Source: Desulfomonile sp963700305 (lineage in GTDB: Bacteria; Desulfobacterota; Desulfomonilia; Desulfomonilales; Desulfomonilaceae). Taken from it: DNA of 64,000 nucleotides. Positions within the stretch are counted from its first letter, which is position 1, and each line of letters begins with the position of its first letter. Positions 35,775 to 45,711 of the stretch are shown one piece after another. The notes below the pieces were generated by a model. That model was not told where the DNA came from and made no database searches. It saw only the letters and a list, made by a program, of their open reading frames with translations. Where the stretch lies: positions 372,001-436,000 of the forward strand of contig CAVOXB010000011.1 of the NCBI GenBank assembly GCA_963700305.1. The letters are read 5' to 3'. The position numbers and the translations under genes are program-made.

Positions 35775-38117
35775 TCAATGGCTTGCCCTAAACGGGTATT
35801 GGATCTTGTCCTGGCCGAGTCTGAATTCGAACAACCCCGATTCATCGACCAAACCGGCGAATTCCATCGAGGGGTCCTCTCCCGCGGCTGTGGATGTAGT
35901 GAATGCAATTCGCTTGTTTCCACGCACAATCATAAATCCTTCCCATTTCGGTCCGTTTGCAGGCACGAGCACAACTTCGTCGGCCGGGGGAGGGCTTGCC
36001 AGCAGGTCTCTTCCATGACAATTGCTGATGGGCACGTTGTTTCCCTGAAGGACATGTAATAGAGTCGGCAAAATGTCCGTGTGCACTGTTGCTGTGCTAA
36101 TTTCCCCAGGTTCCACTCCGCCGCCCACCATTGCGAAGGGGACGCGAAGCTGAATCTCCGACATTCTCGTCGCGTGAGTTAGAACACCGTCTTCCCCCAT
36201 AGATTCACCATGGTCGCCAGTGATCATAACAATATTATTTCTCAGATCAATGGATTGCAGCAGTTGCATAAGCTCGTGTTCCAGAAACAGCAGAGCATTA
36301 GAGTATCGATTCAAATGATTTTGGATCTGCCCCCGGGGATCAAGAAATTGCCAGAAGCGAGGGGCTTCCTTAAACACCTCGAATTCTGGAGGAAACGCAT
36401 ATCTGTAATGAGAAGAAACCAGATAGAAGAACACGAACTGCGGTCGAGCGTGTTCACCATTTACGATACGGCCCACGTGCTTGAGCTTGCGGCGATCCGA
36501 TTCAGGCCAATCCTTCATGCCCGCGAGGGTAAACTCTCCTTCAGAAATAATTTCGTCGCAAGATTCTTCATTGATGAACTGGTCCAACCGCCTGAACCCC
36601 TTGATCTCTCCAGATGTTAACAACGTGATCTGATACCCGGACCGTCGCAAGGATTCAAGCATCTGAGAAGGAATCTTGCGATCCAGTGTCTGACGATAAC
36701 CAAGGGGGGGCCTGCCGTAAAACAGAGAGAATAGACCCAGATGCGAACAGTTGGACCCTGAGTAGTGGCGCTGGAGACGGAGGCCCTGTTTTGACCACGC
36801 ATCCAGTTCCTTCATAAAGTCCGGGCCCAGAGCATCATGGCGAAGACTTTCAAAGATAATCATGATGATGTTCGGAAGCTCCGGCTTGGTCACATAAGCA
36901 GATTGATCCACTGGTTTAGGATCTGCGGAATCTCTCACCATCTTCATTGCTTCGGGCTCGTCATACTGCCCGATGCTGGACTGTATAGTCGCGTAAGGAC
37001 TTTGCGTGGGATGGCCGAAAACAGGCAGATTCATCAGTCTAGCGATGCTGGGTTCGAACAAATTACGAGCCGTGCCAAGTTCCATTTCGATCCTGGAAAA
37101 AAGTCCCGAAAATCTGTTGTGAGGGCTGAGGAGTTCCGACCACAGGGATTTTTCATCTGAAAACGGAAGTGTCGAATCTGCGGCCAAAGCATTAGCTTCC
37201 ATGAGGGCAGGAAATAAACCCGAACCCTTTCGAAAACCACTCTCGGAAAAGGTCATATGTGGAGCCACATTGACGGCCAGGGGATGCCCTGCAGCCGATA
37301 GACTGGTGCTCACAGGTGCCATACGGGTCTTTTCGGGCCTCACAGCCACCTGATCCGCCGAATTCCAGAAGAAACACTCTCTAAGGCCGGTGGTAAGAGG
37401 CATGGCACTGTAGATTCTGTCCAGCGCGTGGAGATCATTGAAAGAATTCATTACCGGCGCCACGCCTAAGACTCCCCACAGAAACGCGCCTGTAAACATT
37501 ATTACCGCGGCCCTAGACTTCATCCATGCGAATCGGTTCAGCAGCAGAGTCGCCACTCGGTTGACCAAAATGAAGCATACCGGTCCACAAACGAGGAAAA
37601 TCCCAAAGATCATAGCTGCCTCGGTGGTCAATCTTTCGCCGGCCCACTGCCAAATCTTTTGATCCGGATTTTCGAACATGTCCTGTATGAGGGGCATATA
37701 ATCCCACGAGTGGTAGCCTGCAAAACTGACACACACAAGATCTATGGCGAAAAAATAGAAGATCATGATCCAGAAGAAGTTAACGATCATCACGGTCGTG
37801 CGCTTTAGACCTAATCTAATAAAGGCTGCGGAAGCAAGAAGCATTGGAAGGAACCATGCCAGCGATTTCGCGGCGAGAAGCCAAAAAATCAAAAGCTTGT
37901 CCACCAGGGGCATAGCCTGCCATCTGGGACCCGCAATTATTTGATACCGATCCCACTCGAAAAAGGATGCAAATAAGCATGACGAGACGACCAGGAAGAA
38001 AAGAATAGTGAGCCACAGGGCAGATGGAGATGGAGCACGATCCGAAAATTGCCCCCTGATGCGATACAGCCTCGAAGGCAAATCAAGAAAACCTCTCCAA
38101 AGATTGCTCCCTGTCAC
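35775..38117 (-). CDS. YejM/PbgA-like inner-membrane sulfatase-fold protein
   Basis: 780 residues: five transmembrane segments (about 35-235), a long linker and a periplasmic alkaline-phosphatase/sulfatase-fold domain (about 420-760). Motifs are IIMIIFESLRHDAL at the first metal-ligand position, SGSNCSHLGLFSLFYG where YejM has SGNSTRAGIFGLFYG, and TGDHGESMGE. YejM/PbgA controls lipopolysaccharide synthesis and cardiolipin or lipid traffic in enterobacteria. An LtaS-like transferase is the alternative. The nucleophile position appears to be Ser. The lipid kinase gene follows. Confidence 0.8.
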   Translation of the reverse strand: MTGSNLWRGFLDLPSRLYRIRGQFSDRAPSPSALWLTILFFLVVSSCLFASFFEWDRYQIIAGPRWQAMPLVDKLLIFWLLAAKSLAWFLPMLLASAAFIRLGLKRTTVMIVNFFWIMIFYFFAIDLVCVSFAGYHSWDYMPLIQDMFENPDQKIWQWAGERLTTEAAMIFGIFLVCGPVCFILVNRVATLLLNRFAWMKSRAAVIMFTGAFLWGVLGVAPVMNSFNDLHALDRIYSAMPLTTGLRECFFWNSADQVAVRPEKTRMAPVSTSLSAAGHPLAVNVAPHMTFSESGFRKGSGLFPALMEANALAADSTLPFSDEKSLWSELLSPHNRFSGLFSRIEMELGTARNLFEPSIARLMNLPVFGHPTQSPYATIQSSIGQYDEPEAMKMVRDSADPKPVDQSAYVTKPELPNIIMIIFESLRHDALGPDFMKELDAWSKQGLRLQRHYSGSNCSHLGLFSLFYGRPPLGYRQTLDRKIPSQMLESLRRSGYQITLLTSGEIKGFRRLDQFINEESCDEIISEGEFTLAGMKDWPESDRRKLKHVGRIVNGEHARPQFVFFYLVSSHYRYAFPPEFEVFKEAPRFWQFLDPRGQIQNHLNRYSNALLFLEHELMQLLQSIDLRNNIVMITGDHGESMGEDGVLTHATRMSEIQLRVPFAMVGGGVEPGEISTATVHTDILPTLLHVLQGNNVPISNCHGRDLLASPPPADEVVLVPANGPKWEGFMIVRGNKRIAFTTSTAAGEDPSMEFAGLVDESGLFEFRLGQDKIQYPFRASH

Positions 38118-38552
38118 TATGCACTCCTAAGCCACTGGAACTGCAATGGCCCATCTGAAAGGGGGAGATTCGAGACCGAATAGCCAAAAAAAGCAGCGTC
38201 GGACTTCAAAAAGCTTATCATTATTAATACTTGAATTATTAGTAAGTTGCAAGAGGTTCTCGCACGTTTCAAATAAAATCTGAACGGACTTCTAACCAAA
38301 TCGCTGATGTCGACTGTTGCCTACCGAACTTGAAAGCATCCAAGGCTTCTGGCAAAATAAATGTGCGATTAACATTTTATAGCATCCTCAAAGACAATGT
38401 CCGTTTCCTCGTCATTCCTGCGAAGGCAGGAATCCAGAATCTGGACCCCGGATCAAAGCCTTCCCCGGACCACGATCCGGGGTCCGGGGTGACGGGTGCA
38501 ATTCCCGTAAATTGGGCAAGAATTTTGGCAATGTTGGTATAGAGATAATAAC
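38118..38552. other. Intergenic region between divergent genes, with a repeat
   Basis: 435 bases between the YejM-like gene (minus) and a small gene (plus). The first part is AT-rich around 38216-38245 (ATTATTAATACTTGAATTA) and is a plausible promoter zone. The second part, 38379-38542, is a MITE-like repeat. Confidence 0.5.
38379..38542 (-). repeat. MITE-like intergenic repeat, copy 5 (inverted)
   Basis: Same element in opposite orientation to copies 1-4: AATGTCCGTTTCCTCGTCAT at one side, GGGCAAGAATTTTGGCAAT at the other, with TCCTGCGAAGGCAGGA and GGACCACGATCCGGGGTCC hairpins. It ends ten bases before the next start codon. Confidence 0.85.
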
Positions 38553-38840
38553 ATGTACATACGGTTAGAGGGAAACGAACACCTTCTGATACGGACGATG
38601 GAAGGAACCGATGGAACGCCCAAGGAGGTTATCTTGGCTAGTCTGGGGCAAGACCCGGAACTTAACCTCTTTCTTGCCGCGGATCGGGGCAGGCGCGACA
38701 ATCCGGAAGCTTGGGAAGGTGTTTCAGATTTTCATTTGCTGCAGGCATGGGAGAACTATAAACGGCGCCTCGGAAGGTTCCGACCGTCTTTGGTGGTAAT
38801 CGAGGGAAAAGGCCAAACTTCTGATCAAGAAGATAAGTAA
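38553..38840 (+). CDS. Small hypothetical protein upstream of an amidase
   Basis: 95 residues, soluble, with no signal or membrane segment: a short beta-like start (MYIRLEGNEHLLIRTMEG), then a helix-rich part with WENYKRRLGRFRPSLVVIEGKG. No family recognised. It sits 28 bases before the amidase gene on the same strand. Upstream of the ATG is only a repeat and no good ribosome-binding site. Confidence 0.55.
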   Translation: MYIRLEGNEHLLIRTMEGTDGTPKEVILASLGQDPELNLFLAADRGRRDNPEAWEGVSDFHLLQAWENYKRRLGRFRPSLVVIEGKGQTSDQEDK

Positions 38841-38868
38841 TAGTATTAGAGCGAGGAGAAGGTCTCTG

Positions 38869-40095
38869 ATGACTGGTCAAGCCAGATTTACCGTTGAGGA
38901 ATCCAGGGCGTTTGTCAGCAAATTCTTCATGGAGCCTACAAGTTCCGGAGTATTGGATGGTTTGACCTTTGCTGTCAAAGACCTCATAGACATATCTGGT
39001 TACAAAACCGGCTGCGGTAATCCCAAGTGGCAAGACACTCACCCAGAAGCCGCAGCTAATGCTCTGTGTGTTGATCAACTCCTCGTTTCCGGTGCGAAGT
39101 GCCTCGGAAAGACAGTTACTGACGAATTGGCCTTTGGGCTTGACGGGGAAAACTGCTTCTGGGGCACTCCGTTGAATCCAAAAGCTCCGGATAGGGTGCC
39201 GGGTGGATCATCCAGCGGCTCAGCTTCCGCTGTTGCTTGCGGAATTGTTGATTTTGCGCTTGGCACGGATACAGGCGGTTCGGTGAGGATTCCTGCGAGC
39301 AATTGCGGGATTTACGGTTTTCGACCTACACACGCTTGTGTCTCTGTGGCGGGTGTCAATCCGCTGGCGCCCTCATTTGACACTGTGGGCGTTTTGGCTT
39401 CAGGCTGCGAAATATTAGGAAAAGTCGCGTCTGTGCTACTTGGCTGCAAAACGGCAGAGCAAGTTCAGGTAGGAAAACTGCATTTGCTCCGAGAGGCCTT
39501 CGAAATTTCGGATGAAGCTGTTCAGAAGGCTTTGAGGGAACCGGTAGACTTAATAGAAAAGGCTTTTCCGGGAGCTGCCAGAGAGACATCGTTGGAGGAC
39601 ATTGATGATGATCTGCCAAAAAACGGCCTACGTGGCTGGCATGAAAACTATTGTCAGGTTCAGTGGGCAGAGATTTGGAGCTGTCTGGGCTCTTGGGTGG
39701 AAGATATGAAGCCTGAATTCGGGCCGAGAGTCACAGTGAATTTTCGACTTGTCAAAAATATGGACCGCACGATTATTGAGCAAGCAGTTCAACGGAGGGA
39801 GAAATATTTCCATGCGTTAAAGAAATTCTTGGGACCAAATGATTTGATTTGTATGCCCACAGCTCCGACGCCGGCGCCCAGGAAAGGAAGTCTTGGTCTG
39901 GACCGAACTGTGGACACCTACTTTCAAAGAACCCTTTCCATGACAGCAGTTGCAGGGATCGGGCGGTTGCCTCAAGTCACTTTACCGCTGGCGCTAGTGG
40001 ATGGTGCGCCGATCGGGATCTCTCTGCTTGCAGCGCAGGGGCAGGACTCGTTTCTTCTTGCCGCTGCTCGCATGCTAGCTGCACAGGCTTCATGA
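38869..40095 (+). CDS. Amidase-signature family hydrolase
   Basis: 408 residues with the Ser-cisSer-Lys triad of the amidase signature family: Lys in FAVKDLIDI (about residue 33), and the serine pair in PGGSSSGSASAVA with GTDTGGSVRIPAS (about 110-145). It hydrolyses an amide; the specific substrate cannot be read from the sequence. The C-terminal part is shorter than in GatA, so it is probably a free-standing amidase of the AtzE/allophanate-hydrolase type. The start ATG follows a GAGGAGAAGG stretch. Confidence 0.88.
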   Translation: MTGQARFTVEESRAFVSKFFMEPTSSGVLDGLTFAVKDLIDISGYKTGCGNPKWQDTHPEAAANALCVDQLLVSGAKCLGKTVTDELAFGLDGENCFWGTPLNPKAPDRVPGGSSSGSASAVACGIVDFALGTDTGGSVRIPASNCGIYGFRPTHACVSVAGVNPLAPSFDTVGVLASGCEILGKVASVLLGCKTAEQVQVGKLHLLREAFEISDEAVQKALREPVDLIEKAFPGAARETSLEDIDDDLPKNGLRGWHENYCQVQWAEIWSCLGSWVEDMKPEFGPRVTVNFRLVKNMDRTIIEQAVQRREKYFHALKKFLGPNDLICMPTAPTPAPRKGSLGLDRTVDTYFQRTLSMTAVAGIGRLPQVTLPLALVDGAPIGISLLAAQGQDSFLLAAARMLAAQAS

Positions 40096-40110
40096 TAAGA
40101 CCCGAGGTTT

Positions 40111-40923
40111 TCAATCCGAAAAGAAAGTGACCACTGGGCCCACTTCTATCCTGACCTCTTTAATTCCCGGGACTTTCTTCGCCAAACGCTTTAACCGCGT
40201 GGCTAACTTAGGGGCTTCTATAGCCCTCGCATTAGTGCTCACGTGGATGGTCCCGTCCTGGGCAGTGACTCTCACATTTGGACACATGTCTATGATTTCT
40301 GCCTTGACGCGCGCAGCCATGACAAGATCATTCAGACTATTCCGGGATTCCATCGTGGTGCGGAATTGGTATAGTTGGGCTGTTCGGCAGACTGTATCCA
40401 CAGCATCATCGATTGTTATCTTTTTCACATGAATGACCAAATCGTAAAGGCTCGCGTCCCATGAATCTGTTCCGAAAAGCCTAATGCTCCACTGGCGCCT
40501 CTCCTGGTCATCTTTATTCAGTATGAAAAGGGCTTGCTCGCGTGAGATTTGTTCACGCTCCATTTCAAGTCTGACGCGATCTTCAATGTCGGCCAATATA
40601 CGAACCTTCAACACATGGCCTACGTCTCTCAGAAAAAAATGTCCAGCTAGACCGTGATAGACAACATTATCGTGTTGCACCCTGTCCAGGAAAGCCGATT
40701 CTATATAGGCCAGGTATTTCTCCTTGCCGTATGTGAACCTTTCCAGAATCGAAGGTGCGTCGTGTAAGGCTCGTACGAGCTTGATTTCTGGGATATTGAA
40801 ATGGTCAGACGCCTCCACGAGTATTTCTCGAGAAATACACTCATAGCCGAGTCTTTCTGCGACCCTTTCTGCGACCTCTTTTCCTTTACTGTATGAACCT
40901 CTGGATATGGTGATGATCGGCAT
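40111..40923 (-). CDS. Cytidylate-kinase-like protein fused to a BON-like domain
   Basis: About 270 residues. The first 190 resemble the cytidylate kinase-like family (ITISRGSYSKGKEVAERVAERLGY, a P-loop-like start, then the helical lid with RVRLEMEREQIS). The last 65 have BON-domain pattern (MAARVKAEI, VTAQDGTIHVS, KVPGIKEVRIEV). I place the start at ATG 40923 (MPIITIS), after AAAGGA, and not at the ATG 18 bases upstream. The substrate and the reason for the fusion are unknown. The P-loop is degenerate (SRGSYSKGK). Confidence 0.8.
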   Translation of the reverse strand: MPIITISRGSYSKGKEVAERVAERLGYECISREILVEASDHFNIPEIKLVRALHDAPSILERFTYGKEKYLAYIESAFLDRVQHDNVVYHGLAGHFFLRDVGHVLKVRILADIEDRVRLEMEREQISREQALFILNKDDQERRQWSIRLFGTDSWDASLYDLVIHVKKITIDDAVDTVCRTAQLYQFRTTMESRNSLNDLVMAARVKAEIIDMCPNVRVTAQDGTIHVSTNARAIEAPKLATRLKRLAKKVPGIKEVRIEVGPVVTFFSD

Positions 40924-40972
40924 ACTGGTCCTTTGTTGCAAGACTTTTCGATTTCAAGAATATTAGCGTTGG

Positions 40973-41420
40973 CTAGTCCGGATGTATCAAGCGGTCGAAC
41001 TTGTCACGGTCGAGAAGCACGTAGATTCCTGAAGCGCGAGTGCAGACTTCGCTTCCCTGGCTGATTTCGGCTTCCAGGTGAACTTTGTCCCCGTCACGAA
41101 AGGCAATGCGGCAACGGGCCTCTATATGCTCGTTAACGTAAACCGGCCTGAGAAATTTAATCACGAGTTCGGTGGTCACGCCTGTGCCTTGAGTGAAATG
41201 AACTGTGGCCCATCCCATAATTTCGTCAAATATTCCGCTCTGAATGCCTCCGTGAAGTATCGTCCCGAAGCCCTTGAACATTGGCGAAACATGCCAATTC
41301 ATCACTACTTCTCTGGGCTCGGCATCGGATTCCGAAAAAATCCAAACGCAGTCCTATAGGGTTTTGTTCTCCGCAGAAAAAGCATTCCCCTGTTCTGTAG
41401 GGATTCGGGATGGGTTTCAT
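40973..41420 (-). pseudogene. Hotdog-fold thioesterase, interrupted by a one-base insertion
   Basis: From ATG 41420 (MKPIPNPYRTGECFFCGEQNPIG) the frame breaks at an A6 run at 41335-41340. Removing one base gives the continuous text LRLDF-SESDAEPREVVMNWHVSPMFKGFGTILHGGIQSG, which enters the frame ending at 40973. The restored protein has 148 residues and the PaaI/hotdog pattern HGGIQSGIFDEIMG. The total length of 448 bases, one more than a multiple of three, agrees. Such enzymes hydrolyse acyl-CoA thioesters. The insertion in a homopolymer makes a sequencing error quite possible. Confidence 0.8.
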
Positions 41421-41486
41421 TTGAAGGGCTCCGGTTGCGATGCCTAAATGCAATTTATGGCGTTGGTGGATTGGACCCGGACAGAC

Positions 41487-41531
41487 AAGATCCACCCTGT
41501 ATAGAAAGCAGGTTTGAAAGCCTGCTCCACA
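41487..41531. repeat. Intergenic repeat, short copy of the GCAGG...CCTGC type
   Basis: GCAGG-tttgaaag-CCTGC preceded by CCACCCTG. It is related to the tandem element at 11392-11460. It lies between the thioesterase gene and the PNPOx-like gene. Confidence 0.45.
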
Positions 41532-41583
41532 TCGGGGTCTACCATTTTCTTGTAGGATTTGGAATCAACTGCAGCTAGTTCTG

Positions 41584-42003
41584 TCAGATTGATTTTTCCC
41601 AACCCTGCCCAAAGTCCGCCAGAGGGCGAATCTCTTCGACCTTAAAGGTTATTGCCGCATGTATCATCTTGGAGGCTTTTTCCCCAGCCTTCTCAGCTAG
41701 GGCGGCTCGAATCCCGTCCACTTTCTGGCCTGCGGTTTGGCAATCGATCATTTTCAAGTAGACCCGCAGACCCTTCCAGTCCTGAAGAGTCTTTCCGGGT
41801 TCAAGAATGATAAATGCTGCACTGGGGTTTTCTTGAAGATTCTCAAAGGACCGATTCTTGCCTATACCCATCAAAACAGTTGTTTCATCAATCATTTGGG
41901 GTGAGTTGAAATAGGCCGCGTTCACTTTGCCGTTCTTGTCCGCAGTGGCCAGTACGCCCAGTCTCGGTTGCTTATTGAAAAAATCCATCAATTCTTTAGA
42001 CAT
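41584..42003 (-). CDS. Pyridoxamine-phosphate-oxidase-like FMN-binding split-barrel protein
   Basis: About 139 residues from ATG 42003, which follows AAAGGAGAAAG. PNPOx-like pattern: LGVLATADKNGKVNAAYFNSP at the start, GIGKNRSFENLQENPSAAF in the middle, and a C-terminal helix. The family binds FMN or heme/F420-like cofactors and reduces small molecules. No specific substrate can be named. Confidence 0.85.
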   Translation of the reverse strand: MSKELMDFFNKQPRLGVLATADKNGKVNAAYFNSPQMIDETTVLMGIGKNRSFENLQENPSAAFIILEPGKTLQDWKGLRVYLKMIDCQTAGQKVDGIRAALAEKAGEKASKMIHAAITFKVEEIRPLADFGQGWEKSI

Positions 42004-42135
42004 AAGCTTTCTCCTTTGCTTTAACGAAATTGAACCGGACATGTTCCGGCTGGAATCCCGACACGAGCAGAAATGCTAAACTTCGCCTCTGAAGCGTGCC
42101 TCCCTCGGACGATTCTTCAGAACCGAATTACACCT

Positions 42136-42948
42136 TCATGCCCCATCGCGATCTTCTATATAGGAGCGCACCAGATGTCTTCCGCTGAAATGGCCCAACG
42201 TATAATAAGCGATTGACATCTCCGACCCGAATAGTTCATGTCGAATGCGCCGTCTACTCCACCCCCGTCTGTGCAGATCGAACACCTGACCTCCGGTTTC
42301 CTCGAGGTACTCGATTTTTTCAAGCAGGTCTTGCTTGGGATTTTTCCTGGCTGTTCCGCTGCCCGGAAATAGAACGGATGAATCCAGCAAAGCAAGGGTA
42401 TTGAGGGATTCTATTATTTGCCAGACATTATAGTCAGCGCGCAAGGACTTATCTTTGCCGCCCACGTAGCTGTCCCCGGTGAAGAGCCATCCTGTGTCGG
42501 GTTCGTACAGACAAACGTGATCAGGGCTGTGACCTGGGGTCCAGATGACATTGAATGTGTGATGATCGGTCTCCAGAACTTCACCGACAGCCGATGCCGA
42601 AGAAGGTGCAGGTTTACCCCACATAACCCACTGATAAGGACGTAGCCTGTTCCTGTTGGGGTCTTCCAGAATCGGCAGTGCCGCCGCATGAGCAAGTATC
42701 TCTGCACCCGACATTCGGGAGAGGGCTGCGTTGCCGGCAACGTGATCCTCATGACTGTGAGTATTGACGATTCGTTTAACTCGTAGGTCGCCCAGGGCAG
42801 CGGTGAACTCATCAAGCGTGTAATAGCATCCTGTATCTATGACCAGTCCATCCACCCAATATGCGGTGGTGAAGTATACGCTTCTACCGAAGAGAGTACG
42901 TGCCATCCGGAATTTGGTCACCTCGCCTATTTTTTCTACTTCTATCAT
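42136..42948 (-). CDS. Metallo-beta-lactamase-fold hydrolase
   Basis: About 270 residues from ATG 42948 (MIEVEKIGEVTKF); the frame is open a further 96 bases upstream, but that text looks non-coding. The metal-binding core is HSHEDHVAG with further ligands in TPGHSPDHVCLY and FTGDSYVGG. The family hydrolyses thioesters, lactones or phosphodiesters; substrate unknown. It faces the CorA gene in the same direction. Confidence 0.88.
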   Translation of the reverse strand: MIEVEKIGEVTKFRMARTLFGRSVYFTTAYWVDGLVIDTGCYYTLDEFTAALGDLRVKRIVNTHSHEDHVAGNAALSRMSGAEILAHAAALPILEDPNRNRLRPYQWVMWGKPAPSSASAVGEVLETDHHTFNVIWTPGHSPDHVCLYEPDTGWLFTGDSYVGGKDKSLRADYNVWQIIESLNTLALLDSSVLFPGSGTARKNPKQDLLEKIEYLEETGGQVFDLHRRGWSRRRIRHELFGSEMSIAYYTLGHFSGRHLVRSYIEDRDGA

Positions 42949-43012
42949 GTTGATACTTGATAATCGTCCTTTTGTTCGAAAGCAGCGGCGCCCCCTGGTA
43001 TGCCGATATAAA

Positions 43013-44122
43013 TCATATCCACTTTTTGCCCTTAAAAAAAGCAATCATGCCAGCCGATACGACAAGAGTTATGGCTATTACCATCGGATAGCCCCATCTC
43101 CAGCTCAGTTCCGGCATATCTTTAAAATTCATGCCGTACCAACCGACGAGAAAAGTGAGAGGAATGAAAATCGTTGCAATAATGGTCAGCACTTTCATTA
43201 TCTCATTCAGTTTGTTGCTCACACTGGACAAATATATATCCAGCATTCCTGATACGATATCTCTGTATGTCTCCATCGTTTCCACCACATGAACCGTGTG
43301 GTCGTACACGTCCCTGAGATAAGGGAATGTGGAATCTTTCACAAACACGGAATCTCCAACAGAGAGCCTATTAATTACCTCTCTCAAAGGCCATATGGAC
43401 CTCCTCATGAAAATCATGTCCACCTTGAGACGATGAATCTGAGACAACAATTCTCTTTTAGGATCAACGACAAGCAGTTCTTCGAGCACCTCTATTCTTT
43501 CGGCCAAATTCTCGAGCACAACGAAATATTGATCCACCGAAGCATCAATAAGGGAATAGGCTAAAAAATCCGTGCCGGACTTTCTTAAGCGGCCTACTGA
43601 CGAACGGATGCGGTCTCTGATGTGATTGAAGGGGTCTCCTGGGCTCTCCTGGAAAGTAAGAAGAAAATTCGCCCCCAGAATGAGGCTTAACTGTTCGGGG
43701 ATCGTTTCACCGGTATCTTCGTTATATTCAATGGTCTTGAGGACAATGAAAGTGTAATCCCCGAAGATATCGACCTTTGGGCGCTGAGTCGTATTTGCGA
43801 TATCTTCCAGCGCGAGAGGGTGTATGTCAAATATTACGCCAACATTTTCTACTAATTTGACGTCATGTACTCCGTTCACATTTACCCAGGTTACAGAAGG
43901 GCTATTCTTGAATTGTTTTAGGTCCTCGACATTAGAGATTTCTTGCTCTCTAACGCTGTTCGGATCGTAGTCTATCACGGAAATCGTGACTTTTTCTTCT
44001 CGTTTTGCACCGATATGAACCAGGGTGCCCGGAGGAAGTCCTATTTTTCTTGACCTGCGCTGATCCTTGAAACCTCTTCTGGGAGCCTTCGCCCCGTTTG
44101 GCCTGCGCGTCGATTCAGGCAT
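43013..44122 (-). CDS. corA: CorA-type magnesium/cobalt channel
   Basis: 369 residues: an N-terminal cytoplasmic domain and two C-terminal transmembrane helices with the family signature YGMNF between them (LVGWYGMNFKDMPE). A cationic head (RRPNGAKAPRRGFKDQRR) precedes the usual start of the fold. It forms a pentameric channel for Mg2+ and related divalent ions. It overlaps the first bases of the neighbouring upstream frame of the beta-lactamase-fold gene only in non-coding extension. Confidence 0.93.
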   Translation of the reverse strand: MPESTRRPNGAKAPRRGFKDQRRSRKIGLPPGTLVHIGAKREEKVTISVIDYDPNSVREQEISNVEDLKQFKNSPSVTWVNVNGVHDVKLVENVGVIFDIHPLALEDIANTTQRPKVDIFGDYTFIVLKTIEYNEDTGETIPEQLSLILGANFLLTFQESPGDPFNHIRDRIRSSVGRLRKSGTDFLAYSLIDASVDQYFVVLENLAERIEVLEELLVVDPKRELLSQIHRLKVDMIFMRRSIWPLREVINRLSVGDSVFVKDSTFPYLRDVYDHTVHVVETMETYRDIVSGMLDIYLSSVSNKLNEIMKVLTIIATIFIPLTFLVGWYGMNFKDMPELSWRWGYPMVIAITLVVSAGMIAFFKGKKWI

Positions 44123-44220
44123 TTAGAATCTCCCTTAATGTCATTTCTGCCGCCGGCACATCCTTGACGACGAAACGCATGTTGCCACAGAAGAGTTCGG
44201 CGGACAAATCAGTTGTGGGC

Positions 44221-45711
44221 TTATGAGCGTTTTCCAGATCCAGACCGGTCGATTCCAGGGACATCACTTGGAATGCGGCTTGGTCGCTCTATTTCGAGGG
44301 AAGCAACCGGGTACGAACAGTAATCAGCCGCGTAAAAACCGCTGGGTCGGTGATTGCCGCTTGCGCCGACGCCTCCGAACGGAAGCTTTCCGCTCGCACC
44401 GGTAATCTGGCGGTTCCAATTCACTACACCTGCGCGAATTCGACGCAAGAACAGATCGTAAAGCTTACGGTTTTCGCTTATCAACCCAGCCGCTAGTCCA
44501 AAGGCAGTGCGGTTCGCCTCTTTCAGAGCATCGTCAAAATTCGGCACTCTTATTAGTTGAAGAAACGGCCCGAAAAACTCTTCGTCGGGTCTGTCTTGGA
44601 TTTCGGTAACGTCCATAAGCCCAGGTGTAAGGAAATTGCCGGCCCGATTCAGCCGGGTCATTTCGACAATGACTTTTCCTCCTTGGCTGTGAAGGGTTTT
44701 CTGCGCATTGAGTAGGTCTTCAACTGCTTTTTCCGAGATTAGCGGCCCCATGAAGGGTTCTGGAGAGTCAGTGAACGGACCGGTACGAATGCGCTTGATC
44801 ATGGAAATAAGGGCTTCGATAAACTTATCTGCCTCTTTGTCACACGGAAGGATCAGCCTGCGGGCGCAGGTGCATCTCTGGCCGGCGGTTATGTACGCGG
44901 ACTGAATAATGAGATACGCTGCTATATCAGGGTCCGAGATTTCCCAGACCACCAGCGGATTGTTGCCTCCCATTTCCAGCGCGAGTATCTTTTCGGGCCG
45001 GCCTCCGAAAAACTTGTGAAGGATCCTACCTGCTGCCGCGCTTCCCGTAAAGAAAAGACCGTCAAGTCGCGGGTGCCGGGCCACTAGACTTCCTGTCTCG
45101 CTGCCTCCTTGAACCATATTAAGTACCCCAGGAGGTAGCCCGGCCTCGTGCCAGTATTCGACCATCTTGTGGGCCACGAGGGGAGCCTGTTCGCTGGGTT
45201 TGAAAACCACTGTGTTTCCGGCGATAAATGCCGGCACTATGTGTCCGTTCGGCAAATGTCCTGGCAAATTAAAGGGACCAAACACAGCTACCACACCATG
45301 AGGTTTGAAACGAGCGACCGCCGCGGCCCCGCCGAAATCCATTTGCCAAGAGGAGTGTCGCTCGTGGTAAGCTTGTACGGAAAGTTCGACCTTTCCTGCG
45401 ATAGCCTCAACCTCCGTGTATGACTCCCACAGCGGTTTTCCCACTTCCCGGCTGATAGCTTCCGCAAGCTCACGTTTGTGCGCCTCAATAACCTCCCTAA
45501 ACCTTTCCACGCAGCGAATACGTTCGCGGGCAGAGCGGTCCGCCCACAGTTCAAACGCCGAAGCAGCAGCCTTGAAAGCCATGTCAACCTCGGGTTCCAG
45601 TGCTGATAGCCCGTCCCAATTGGTCTCATTCGTCGCAGGATTGGTGGAAACCAACTTTTCGCCGCTGCCTTCAATCCAATGATTATCTACAAAATGGGTT
45701 TTTTCAGCCAT
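44221..45711 (-). CDS. astD: N-succinylglutamate 5-semialdehyde dehydrogenase
   Basis: About 496 residues from ATG 45711, which follows GGAGA. It is an aldehyde dehydrogenase with catalytic Cys in GQRCTCARRLI and the general-base Glu in LEMGGNNPLVV. The AstD-specific form is supported by VFGPFNLPGHLPNGHIVPA and the neighbouring astA. It oxidises succinylglutamate semialdehyde in the arginine succinyltransferase route. astB, astC and astE are not in the window. Confidence 0.88.
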   Translation of the reverse strand: MAEKTHFVDNHWIEGSGEKLVSTNPATNETNWDGLSALEPEVDMAFKAAASAFELWADRSARERIRCVERFREVIEAHKRELAEAISREVGKPLWESYTEVEAIAGKVELSVQAYHERHSSWQMDFGGAAAVARFKPHGVVAVFGPFNLPGHLPNGHIVPAFIAGNTVVFKPSEQAPLVAHKMVEYWHEAGLPPGVLNMVQGGSETGSLVARHPRLDGLFFTGSAAAGRILHKFFGGRPEKILALEMGGNNPLVVWEISDPDIAAYLIIQSAYITAGQRCTCARRLILPCDKEADKFIEALISMIKRIRTGPFTDSPEPFMGPLISEKAVEDLLNAQKTLHSQGGKVIVEMTRLNRAGNFLTPGLMDVTEIQDRPDEEFFGPFLQLIRVPNFDDALKEANRTAFGLAAGLISENRKLYDLFLRRIRAGVVNWNRQITGASGKLPFGGVGASGNHRPSGFYAADYCSYPVASLEIERPSRIPSDVPGIDRSGSGKRS

